Origin: an uncultured Eubacteriales bacterium
GTDB lineage: Bacteria; Bacillota; Clostridia; Christensenellales; CAG-138
Assembly: GCA_900547135.1 (NCBI GenBank)
Contig: URFJ01000084.1
Span: forward strand, 1-8,502
Direction of reading: 5' to 3'
DNA length: 8,502 nt
Shown here: positions 1 to 4,895 of the stretch, in pieces
How positions within the stretch are numbered: the stretch's first letter is position 1
Layout: every line of letters starts with the position of its first letter
The notes under the pieces: generated by a model
Seen by the model: the letters and a program-made list of their open reading frames with translations, nothing else
Databases searched by the model: none
Told to the model about the DNA's origin: nothing
Made by a program: the position numbers and the translations under genes

Positions 1-42
1 AGGGGCGTTGGACTCTAGGCAGAGAACCGCGCAGCCCGCCCT
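1..42. repeat. Imperfect direct repeat, copy 1
   Basis: This copy matches 179-220 at roughly three quarters of positions with one indel; the best conserved block is GCAGCCCGCCC. Read on the minus strand, both copies lie just after an in-frame TAA and share GGGCGGGCTGC followed by CGGTT. In one frame both read G-R-A-A-R-F. It may be an intergenic repeat or the tail of a duplicated short ORF. The window edge may cut it. Confidence 0.5.
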
Positions 43-116
43 TACGTGAAAGGCTCCAGCCAGTCCAGCGCAAGCTGGCGTTTAAGCGTCAGTTCCGTAT
101 CCAGCCTGCTCAGCAT
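42..116 (-). CDS. Possible 24-aa micro-ORF
   Basis: A leftward ORF begins at an ATG with GGAG seven bases upstream (124-127) and ends at a TAA. The peptide starts MLSRLDTEL and ends LDWLEPFT, an amphipathic-looking helix. The same frame stays open upstream of the ATG for about 60 more codons without a usable start, so it could also be the tail of a decayed gene. No family is recognised. It lies between the two repeat copies and downstream of the two-gene cassette. The good ribosome binding site is the only real support. Confidence 0.2.
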   Translation of the reverse strand: MLSRLDTELTLKRQLALDWLEPFT

Positions 117-151
117 GGGCGTTCTCCGTTCCATGGGTTTTATATATGCAA

Positions 152-262
152 TTATAGCGTTAAAAAGGGTTTCCGTACAGGGGGTATTGGGCCAAAGGCA
201 AAAAACCGTGCAGCCCGCCCCTTTTCCTTACCGCCCGTGGCTTCTACGGGATTGGCGCTCAT
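152..262 (-). CDS. Possible 36-aa ORF coupled by ATGA overlap
   Basis: The ATG overlaps the TGA stop of the 101-aa gene (ATGA), a typical sign of translational coupling, but no Shine-Dalgarno sequence is visible. The peptide begins MSANPVEATGG, contains GRAARF and ends in KPFLTL. It has no membrane segment or known motif. Its central part is the DNA repeat at 179-220, so the reading frame may simply be a by-product of the repeat. It would be the third gene of the leftward operon if real. Confidence 0.25.
   Translation of the reverse strand: MSANPVEATGGKEKGRAARFFAFGPIPPVRKPFLTL
179..220. repeat. Imperfect direct repeat, copy 2
   Basis: Partner of the copy at 1-42, offset by about 178 bp. It lies inside the short leftward ORF 152-262, where it encodes the GRAARF segment. 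In copy 1 the matching frame hits a stop soon after GRAARF, so if the peptide was ever made, copy 1 is a broken version. Confidence 0.5.
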
Positions 263-564
263 CTTATCGCGCTGTTGATAAGTTCAACGAGCATGCCGCT
301 GGCAACCCCGTAAAACATCTGGGAGCAGAATGCGGCCGCGTGGCTTTTTATATAGGCGCGCAGCCCCTTTTTATCCTTTTTGCATACATAATCGTACGCC
401 GCCTGCGCCGCTATTAGCTCGGCCGAAGCGTCGGGAAGCCTTCTTGCCGCGTCGAACAGGTCGCGCTTGAGCGCGGTCCAGTCCGTATCGTCCTTTGGAT
501 TGTATACCACCGTATTGTTGTTTCCCACGGTGATGACGGATCCTTCAATGTTAATGCTATGCAT
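259..564 (-). CDS. 101-aa soluble protein with SVITVG motif and helical C-terminal domain
   Basis: Function unknown. Residues 4-22 form a short beta-rich segment with SVITVGNNNTV (9-19). Residues 29-101 look all-helical, with a pattern W-x-x-L ... RLPDAS ... AAQAAYDYVCKKDKKGL ... VASGMLVELI. Similar short G-N-N-N segments followed by small helical domains occur, as far as I recall, as accessory modules in conflict-related and signalling proteins, but I cannot assign a named family. There is no signal peptide or membrane segment. The start is the ATG at 564; GGAGG at 574-578 sits nine bases upstream, inside the preceding gene, and the two genes overlap by 8 bp (ATGCATAG). It is therefore almost certainly co-translated with the membrane protein at 557-1069, with which it shares the SVITVG peptide. 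Confidence 0.8.
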   Translation of the reverse strand: MHSINIEGSVITVGNNNTVVYNPKDDTDWTALKRDLFDAARRLPDASAELIAAQAAYDYVCKKDKKGLRAYIKSHAAAFCSQMFYGVASGMLVELINSAIR

Positions 565-1069
565 CCGCCGGTTCCTCCATTTCTGGCGTCTCGCCCACGT
601 TTACCCTGTTATAGTCGCCCACTGTTATTACAGAGTTTTTGAGGTCTATTACATAGTTGGACCGTCCGCTGTCAGCGCAGCTCATTAGCACTTTCATGAC
701 GGTATCCAAAAAATCATAGTTTGGTGAAAACAGATGAAAGCTGCTGCCTGAGTTAAGCAGTAATGTCAGATAGCCGCCAAGATTTCTGTTATACCTGTCC
801 ACTTTTACTAGCTTAACGCTTCCTATGGCTATCAAAATAAGCCCTAAAGCTATTACCCACAGCTTAGGGTCTATAAAAAACAACGCCAGCAGAATTGCGC
901 CTATTATTATAAGTATAAACGAGGACTTGGGATAAGATATTCTCGGCTGGCGGCTCTTCGAAACATGTGATATATTGCTTATCTGCAAAAAGTGGTTTTC
1001 AAACGCAAGCGTATTGTTTCTTATTGCCATTTGATCGGTTTTTATTTCTGTAGGAATTCTGAGCTCCAT
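557..1069 (-). CDS. 170-aa membrane protein, DUF6232-like, with C-terminal SVITVG motif
   Basis: An N-terminal segment of about 48 residues rich in beta strands is followed by two hydrophobic helices (about 51-66 and 69-86). A cytosolic-looking domain (about 90-135) then contains YNRNLGGYLTLLLNSG and FLDTVMKVL. That last pattern, a strand with L-x-L-x-S-G then a helix, resembles small bacterial membrane proteins annotated DUF6232; this is recognition from memory and tentative. Residues 146-156 are SVITVGDYNRV, matching the N-terminus of the next gene's product. The ATG at 1069 has AGGAG at 1084-1088, 14 bases upstream, which is longer than ideal. Neither enzyme motifs nor a signal peptide is seen. 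It is the first gene of a leftward pair, divergent from the G5-M23 gene. Confidence 0.82.
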   Translation of the reverse strand: MELRIPTEIKTDQMAIRNNTLAFENHFLQISNISHVSKSRQPRISYPKSSFILIIIGAILLALFFIDPKLWVIALGLILIAIGSVKLVKVDRYNRNLGGYLTLLLNSGSSFHLFSPNYDFLDTVMKVLMSCADSGRSNYVIDLKNSVITVGDYNRVNVGETPEMEEPADA

Positions 1070-1112
1070 ATTTCACTATTCCACTCCTAAGAACCATTAA
1101 ATACATATTGTA

Positions 1113-1139
1113 CTTATATATATGCTAACATAATATCAA
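1113..1139 (-). promoter_or_regulatory. Weak candidate promoter for the leftward pair
   Basis: On the minus strand TTGATA (1134-1139) and TATAAG (1113-1118) are separated by 15 bp, shorter than the usual 17. A TACAAT (1107-1112) could be an alternative -10 box. The stretch is AT-rich, so chance matches are likely. Confidence 0.25.
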
Positions 1140-1210
1140 AGCTCACGCAATACACCTCTTCGCAAATATTCACACAATCCGGCATAAAAACCAGTACACA
1201 CAAAATCCAT

Positions 1211-1239
1211 TTGTCACATATCCGCATTTGGGCTATAAT
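1211..1239 (+). promoter_or_regulatory. SigA-type promoter of the G5-M23 gene
   Basis: TTGTCA (1211-1216) and a perfect TATAAT (1234-1239) are separated by exactly 17 bp. Transcription would be expected to begin six to seven bases after the -10 box, at about 1246-1247, which coincides with the ATG at 1246. No Shine-Dalgarno sequence lies between promoter and start. Confidence 0.75.
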
Positions 1240-1245
1240 CAATTC

Positions 1246-2385
1246 ATGAATAAAGACGCAAACATGAAAAATACGCGAAAGCGGCCGAGGCGCAGCTTTG
1301 TCACAATAGCGCTGTGCGCCTTTGCCGCGGTAATAGTAGCGGCATGCGTTTTGCTGGGCGACTTTGAGCCTGTAAACGTTATTTCTAACAGGGATAACGT
1401 CCAGTCCACGCCCGCTGTGGTGACGCCTGCGGCGTCTCCCTCAGCTTCGGACGCGGCAGGGGCTTCAGCCCTTCCCCAAGCCACGCCGGAATTTGTTAAG
1501 ACGGCGGTGATGGTCGACGGAGAAAGCGTAGCTGTGCTCAGCAGCTATGAAGCGGCTGTTACGCTGATTGACGAGGTGCTGGAGCACTACCGCTTTATAT
1601 CCAACGCAAGCGCGGCCGAGTTTATGAATCAGGTTGAGCTGGTAAAGGCGGCGGGGGACGTGGGGGCGGACGCCAGCGGCGAGGCGTACGAAAGGCTTAC
1701 GTCGGAGAGTACGCCCGTAAGGGTGCGGTGCCGCCTTGTGGAATCCGAGATAGAGCCGATCCCCTATAGCACGAAGGTTGAGGAGGACGGCGCGCTGTTG
1801 AAGGGCATGCGCGTTGTAAAAAGCTACGGCAGGGAAGGCAGGCATATAAAGACCACTGAATCGGTGCTGATAAACGGAGTGGTGGAGGAAAGCCGGGTCA
1901 TTGAGAACTATGTCGCGTTAGACGCGATAGACGCCGTTATCAGGGTGGGTACGCTTGAGCCGCGCGATGGAAAGCCCGGGCCGGACGAGGGCCAAAAGGG
2001 CCGCGACGCGGGAAGCCTTGAGTTTATACAGCCCGTAGAGGGGAGCATAGCGCTAAATTTCGGGCGTTATAACGGTTCCATGCATCTGGGCTTGGACTAT
2101 TCGTGCTCAGAGGGCGCGGACGCCGTAGCGTCGTGCTCAGGCACGGTTACCTGTCTTATGGAGCGGGGCGGCTATGGACTGGTTGTAGAGATAGACCATG
2201 GAGACGGATTTTTGACCCGGTATGCCAGACTATCCGGTTCGCTTGTCAAAGCAGGCGACAGGGTGGAGCAGGGTCAGGTGATAGGTACGGCGGGCGAATT
2301 GGAAAGCGGCGGCTTTGGGCTGCATTTTGAGCTTAGGATCGACGGCTTTGCTTTCAATCCGCGCTACTATCTCAACGAGGCGTAA
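1246..2385 (+). CDS. Membrane-anchored G5 and degenerate M23 (LytM) domain protein
   Basis: Counting from this ATG the product has 379 residues: a basic N-terminus, one membrane helix (about 18-38), and a Pro/Ala/Ser-rich linker. A segment with VDGESVAVLSSYEAA (about 90-104) precedes a G5 domain (about 164-236, with IPYSTKVEEDGALLKG and ending RVGT). A LytM/M23 domain fills about 260-375. In M23 enzymes H-x-x-x-D and the second His of H-x-H bind zinc; here HLGLD (H280, D284) and LHFE (H360) are kept. The first His of H-x-H is Gly (GFGLHFE), and the usual YAHLS histidine is Arg (YARLS), so hydrolase activity is doubtful. It probably binds or organises peptidoglycan on the outer membrane face; an inactive SpoIIQ-like sporulation role is possible but speculative. 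A TTG at 1228 and an ATG at 1264 are in-frame alternatives; the TTG lies inside the promoter, so it is rejected. Confidence 0.9.
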   Translation: MNKDANMKNTRKRPRRSFVTIALCAFAAVIVAACVLLGDFEPVNVISNRDNVQSTPAVVTPAASPSASDAAGASALPQATPEFVKTAVMVDGESVAVLSSYEAAVTLIDEVLEHYRFISNASAAEFMNQVELVKAAGDVGADASGEAYERLTSESTPVRVRCRLVESEIEPIPYSTKVEEDGALLKGMRVVKSYGREGRHIKTTESVLINGVVEESRVIENYVALDAIDAVIRVGTLEPRDGKPGPDEGQKGRDAGSLEFIQPVEGSIALNFGRYNGSMHLGLDYSCSEGADAVASCSGTVTCLMERGGYGLVVEIDHGDGFLTRYARLSGSLVKAGDRVEQGQVIGTAGELESGGFGLHFELRIDGFAFNPRYYLNEA

Positions 2386-2642
2386 AGGCGGGCATAGGTA
2401 GGGGGATTGCCTGACTGGCCCGGACGTATGCCGAAAGTTCCCAGGGCATTATGAATCAAAAATTTCCGCAAAAACAAACAAAAGATACCCCTATTAATTT
2501 TCTATAATATGATTTATACTTTAATTGATCAGTATCAATCTGTTAGAGAGGCTACGTACTTTTCGGTCGTTACAGGAAAGGTGATGCGTATGATTGTATG
2601 AGGACTCCATTTGACTAAGATTTACCTAAAATACCATTGACC

Positions 2643-2683
2643 ATTTAAGGCGGGGGAGCTAGCGTGGCTTCCCCGTCTTAAAT
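2643..2683. repeat. Long GC-core hairpin 1
   Basis: ATTTAAGGCGGGG (2643-2655) pairs with CCCCGTCTTAAAT (2671-2683), continued by GAGC with GCTT, giving a stem of about 17 bp with a seven-base loop; two pairs would be G-U in the + strand RNA. It lacks a run of T directly after the stem on either strand, so it is not a canonical terminator. It precedes repeat copy A. Confidence 0.75.
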
Positions 2684-2735
2684 TATTGTTAGCTGCGTAG
2701 TTTAATTCGGGCTTGAAACCGTGCGGCGTTCGGCC

Positions 2736-2830
2736 TGTATTATGTCCTTGCAGAGCACAAAGCGGGCCGAACAGGACATTACCCTGGTAATTTTTAAAAA
2801 GAGAGCTGCCAGGGGTTATTGTATCTGGGT
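2736..2830. repeat. Direct repeat A, about 95 bp
   Basis: It aligns with 2963-3058. The first 45 bp (TGTATTAT-x-TCCTT-x-CAGAG ... GGCCGA-x-CAGGACAT) match at 37 of 45 positions, and the end (AGCTGCCAGGG-x-TTATTGTATCTGGGT) is nearly identical, while the centre varies. In copy A CCCTGG (2782-2787) can pair with CCAGGG (2809-2814), and GTTCGGCC (2728-2735, just outside) with GGCCGAAC (2765-2772). No coding frame is evident. It looks like a noncoding RNA or an intergenic repeat. Confidence 0.75.
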
Positions 2831-2834
2831 GCGT

Positions 2835-2872
2835 AAGCGGGGAACTCTTGATTTTTCAAGGGCTCCCCGCTT
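2835..2872. repeat. Long GC-core hairpin 2
   Basis: AAGCGGGGA (2835-2843) pairs perfectly with TCCCCGCTT (2864-2872). After one A-C mismatch the stem continues as CTCTTGA with TCAAGGG around a TTTT loop, about 16 pairs in all. It follows repeat copy A by four bases. The sequence after it is TACTG rather than a T run, so termination is only a possibility. Confidence 0.75.
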
Positions 2873-2962
2873 TACTGTTACTAACGTGTAATTAGTTCAA
2901 TGTTCAGTTTATGTTATTCTAGTATCTTATGACTATAAACCCGGTTCCCAGTGTCCTAACAT

Positions 2963-3058
2963 TGTATTATATCCTTACAGAGAATAAATCAGGCCGAGCA
3001 GGACATCTAATTGCGGCTTTTTTTAAAAGGAAGCTGCCAGGGATTATTGTATCTGGGT
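2963..3058. repeat. Direct repeat B, about 95 bp
   Basis: Second copy of the element at 2736-2830, offset by 227-228 bp. Its central left arm differs, but GCGGCTT (3013-3019) can pair with AAGCTGC (3031-3037), so a hairpin forms in the same place as in copy A although in a shifted register. No long hairpin follows this copy. Confidence 0.75.
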
Positions 3059-3135
3059 AAATGGTATAATCAATATCCCAAAGCACCCTTGTCTTATAAA
3101 GTCGTTGTTTTGTTTTACAAAATCATAAGCATATA

Positions 3136-3163
3136 TTGAAATTTATAGATTATAATTTATAAT
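3136..3163 (+). promoter_or_regulatory. Candidate SigA promoter in AT-rich DNA
   Basis: TTGAAA (3136-3141) and TATAAT (3158-3163) are 16 bp apart. An extended -10 (TGGTATAAT, 3062-3070) lies at the end of repeat B. Either could drive transcription toward the XRE pair with a leader of 300-400 bases, but chance matches are common in such AT-rich sequence. Confidence 0.3.
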
Positions 3164-3369
3164 AATATTGATAAGGAAACAATCCTTAAAGTATTGATAA
3201 TAAAATACGATACAAGATATATGATAAAGATAATAGTAACATAAAATAGAATTATATGGGGATTTTTAATAAAAATTTAACAATACAACAAATAAAAACA
3301 ATGAGCATAAAGCAATAAACGTGTACATTACACACTTGACAAAAAAAATTATGATAAAAAATTTTAACA

Positions 3370-3428
3370 AATAACCAAATTAATACGTTAAAAAATATGG
3401 TTATTCCCCTTAAATTACCATATTAATA
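3370..3428 (+). promoter_or_regulatory. Operator-like cluster before the first XRE gene
   Basis: Three related half-sites are seen: AATAACCAAATTAATA (3370-3385), its inverse TGGTTATT (3398-3405), and TTACCATATTAATA (3415-3428). AATATGGT (3394-3401) and ACCATATT (3417-3424) form a perfect 8-bp dyad, and AATAACCA pairs with TGGTTATT as another. The nearest promoter element is an extended -10, TGCCATAAT (3438-3446). ATAACC and AATTACCAT also occur upstream of the leftward XRE gene, suggesting control by the XRE proteins themselves. Confidence 0.45.
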
Positions 3429-3463
3429 TTTCTCATATGCCATAATTACTTTGAGGTGATACA

Positions 3464-3715
3464 ATGTATGTAAGAATTAGAGCTCTTCGCGAAGATCGTG
3501 ACCTTAGTCAGAGCGAGGTAGCCAAATACCTGAATGTTCATCAAACAACCTACTCCGATTACGAGTTAGGTAATATTGAAGTCCCAGTATCCATTCTAAT
3601 AAAGCTGGCGGACTTTTATAATACTAACATAGAATACCTCGTAGGAAGAACAGCTATTACCACCTCGATTAAAGATGACAACCGTTCCCGCAGACATCGG
3701 AATACAAAGACTTAA
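3464..3715 (+). CDS. XRE-family HTH regulator, 83 aa
   Basis: A single HTH_3 domain covers residues 3-62: helix 2-turn-helix 3 is SQSEVAKYLNVHQTTYSDYE, followed by the conserved P-x-x-x-L-I-K-LADFYNTNIEYL. A basic tail (about 64-83) ends RRHRNTKT. It should bind DNA as a dimer and probably represses a nearby promoter, like cI/SinR-type regulators; there is no protease or ligand domain. The ATG has GAGGTGAT (3453-3460) upstream, an excellent match to the 16S anti-Shine-Dalgarno. It is about 56% identical over 63 residues to the leftward XRE protein at 4292-4522. It is the first of two tandem XRE genes. Confidence 0.9.
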   Translation: MYVRIRALREDRDLSQSEVAKYLNVHQTTYSDYELGNIEVPVSILIKLADFYNTNIEYLVGRTAITTSIKDDNRSRRHRNTKT

Positions 3716-3746
3716 AGCACCGTAAAAAAGCTTGAACGGAATCAAT

Positions 3747-4034
3747 ATGCTTAAATCAATGCGGCTAAGGCATTGCCTTACACAGGAACAGCTTGCAAAC
3801 CTCCTGTCCATTCCGGTGTCAACCTACAAGGGCTATGAAAGCGGGAGGCGGGCTGTACCCGTGAAAACGCTGGCAATGCTTGCAGACCTCTACGGCACCA
3901 CCATCACATACCTTGCGGGGCTTACCGACTGCCCTGAGCCACTTCCAATAAGCCCGCGCTATATTCCTCCCGGAAGGAACACCCTCCCCTCCGGACAGGA
4001 TGGCGGCGCTGATGGGGAACCCGGCCCAAGTTAG
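3747..4034 (+). CDS. XRE-family HTH regulator with Pro/Gly-rich tail, about 95 aa
   Basis: The HTH_3 domain covers about residues 1-60 (TQEQLANLLSIPVSTYKGYESG, then VPVKTLAMLADLYGTTITYL), and the tail is Pro/Gly-rich and probably disordered. The ATG at 3747 is preferred because it begins at the usual first helix (MLKSMRLRH); it has only a weak CGGA six bases upstream. A TTG at 3732 would add five residues. The gap to the preceding XRE gene is 31 bp, so the two are probably one transcript. It is less like the other two XRE proteins. Base composition becomes GC-rich toward the 3' end, so the tail could come from a fused or frameshifted end. Confidence 0.82.
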   Translation: MLKSMRLRHCLTQEQLANLLSIPVSTYKGYESGRRAVPVKTLAMLADLYGTTITYLAGLTDCPEPLPISPRYIPPGRNTLPSGQDGGADGEPGPS

Positions 4035-4121
4035 CGGTACAATGAGCGGCGGCCGCTTCCTACGGCGCCCGTGGGGCGTGGTTCCTCCAGTATGGGATTG
4101 GGCAGGGTTTTATATAGATGG

Positions 4122-4172
4122 GCCGGCCGGACGCAAAAAAACGCGGCGCAGCGGAAACCGCGTACGGCCGGC
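4122..4172. repeat. GC-rich two-tier stem-loop
   Basis: GCCGGCCG (4122-4129) pairs perfectly with CGGCCGGC (4165-4172). Inside, ACGCGG (4141-4146) pairs with CCGCGT (4158-4163), leaving an A-rich bulge at 4130-4140. It lies between the ends of converging XRE genes, so it may act as a terminator or RNA 3' end, although no T run follows it on the + strand. Confidence 0.55.
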
Positions 4173-4183
4173 AATCATTTCAG

Positions 4184-4234
4184 AAAAAAACCACAGGCTT
4201 CCTTAAAAACATAGGGGGATACAAAAGGAAGCCT
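4184..4234 (-). terminator. Rho-independent terminator of the leftward XRE gene
   Basis: On the minus strand AGGCTTCCTT (4225-4234) pairs with AAGGAAGCCT (4195-4204), a perfect 10-bp stem with a 20-base loop. It is followed by GTGG and then seven T (4184-4190), and lies about 60 bp after the stop codon. AAGCCTTT at 4238-4245 (minus strand) could compete for the same arm, giving an alternative small hairpin. Confidence 0.65.
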
Positions 4235-4291
4235 ATTAAAGGCTTAGACGACAATATTGAGACTCTGGATACGTCCTATTATAGCACAAAA

Positions 4292-4522
4292 TCAGGCCCT
4301 GTCCTCTCTTCGTACATACGGACGCTTTTCATCCGTAAGGCCGAGAAGATAGTCCACACTTGTATTGTAAAATTCCGATAGTTTAATTAATACATAGGTG
4401 GGAATATCATTCTCGCCCGTTTCGTACTTAGAGTAGCCTGTCTGGGACATGCCCAACATCTTAGCCACCTGTGTTTGGGTAAGATCATTATCTTCCCTAA
4501 AATCCCTTATTCGCCTATACAC
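4292..4522 (-). CDS. XRE-family HTH regulator, 76 aa, GTG start
   Basis: HTH_3 domain at residues 3-62, with TQTQVAKMLGMSQTGYSKYETG as helix 2-turn-helix 3 and IPTYVLIKLSEFYNTSVDYLLGLTD closing the fold; the short tail is charged. It should be a dimeric DNA-binding repressor. The start is GTG at 4522 with GAGGGA at 4528-4533, five bases away; the paralogue at 3464 begins with the same MY-x-RIR motif, which supports this start. It points away from a dyad (4574-4590) repeated at 4843-4859 within a rightward promoter, the arrangement of a repressor gene divergent from the promoter it controls. A terminator follows at 4184-4234. Confidence 0.92.
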   Translation of the reverse strand: MYRRIRDFREDNDLTQTQVAKMLGMSQTGYSKYETGENDIPTYVLIKLSEFYNTSVDYLLGLTDEKRPYVRREDRA

Positions 4523-4554
4523 GGTAATCCCTCAAGAAAATAATAATGCATTTA

Positions 4555-4590
4555 ATGGTAATTCTACGCATTAAACCTGTATTAGGTTAT
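4555..4590 (-). promoter_or_regulatory. Operator-like sites upstream of the leftward XRE gene
   Basis: On the minus strand ATAACCTAATACAGGTT (4574-4590) is a dyad with arms AACCT/AGGTT, and AATTACCAT (4555-4563) repeats a site found before the rightward XRE gene (3413-3421). The 17-mer agrees at 14 of 17 positions with 4843-4859. No convincing -35/-10 pair was found here on the minus strand; TATTAT at 4540-4545 is the best -10 guess. Autoregulation is inferred. Confidence 0.5.
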
Positions 4591-4820
4591 GGCTTTCTGC
4601 GTATTTTATAATCGTCCGGCAAAAGTCGCCGGAGGGCGCCGGCAGATGCTGTTAATCGACAAAGGAATCGCGGATGGATCCGGCGCGTCTGTAAGCCAAG
4701 GCCGTTGAAACCATCCGGCGGACGCGCCCGCAGGCATGGGCCTTAAGCCCGCGATACAGTTAAGCTGGATGTCGCTGTTGGGAGATACCTTTGTAGCACC
4801 TCAAAAAGGAGGTTAATATA

Positions 4821-4895
4821 TTGGCAAAATTAATCTTGATCTATAACCTGTTTCAGGTTAAAATTAATGTTGTAAGGAGCAAAGATATTGCCTGA
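4821..4895 (+). CDS. Possible 24-aa micro-ORF (TTG start)
   Basis: A perfect AAGGAGG (4806-4812) lies eight bases before the TTG. The peptide starts MAKLILIYNLFQVKI and ends RSKDIA. It is hydrophobic in its first half, with no known family. Its codons contain the promoter and dyad at 4836-4864. No promoter is visible upstream of its own ribosome binding site, so it may be a leader peptide or a remnant. Confidence 0.3.
   Translation: MAKLILIYNLFQVKINVVRSKDIA
4836..4864 (+). promoter_or_regulatory. Rightward promoter with operator dyad in the spacer
   Basis: TTGATC (4836-4841) and TAAAAT (4859-4864) are 17 bp apart. The spacer contains the perfect dyad TAACCTG-TTT-CAGGTTA (4844-4860), which overlaps the -10 box, so a bound protein would block RNA polymerase. 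Direct repeats AAAATTAAT at 4826-4834 and 4860-4868 flank the dyad. The same dyad core lies upstream of the leftward XRE gene. Expected transcription start is about 4871. Confidence 0.5.

Larger units (their letters stand above)
2386..3463. other. Intergenic region with hairpins and repeats, then very AT-rich DNA
   Basis: No supportable protein gene is seen in these 1.08 kb. From 2386 to about 2640 there is only a small dyad (ATTGAT-CAGT-ATCAAT, 2524-2539) and a five-codon ORF (MRMIV, from 2582) after AGGAAAGG. From 2643 to 3058 there are two long hairpins alternating with two copies of a repeat. From about 3060 to 3463 the base composition becomes extremely AT-rich, with stacked promoter-like motifs and operator-like dyads leading into the first XRE gene. 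The abrupt change in composition suggests acquired DNA. Confidence 0.7.

Noticed and set aside
46..417. Rightward 123-aa ORF
   Set aside because: It lies opposite the supported leftward genes and repeats and has no ribosome binding site or recognisable domain.
1465..1845. Leftward 126-aa ORF inside the G5-M23 gene
   Set aside because: It is an antisense shadow of a gene with clear G5 domain content.
2736..3058. CRISPR array or type III toxin-antitoxin RNA repeats
   Set aside because: Only two diverged copies of about 95 bp with unequal spacing, and no cas or toxN-like gene in the window.
4118..4381. Rightward 87-aa ORF between the XRE genes
   Set aside because: It runs through the hairpin and terminator and into the antisense of the leftward XRE gene; its composition is not protein-like.
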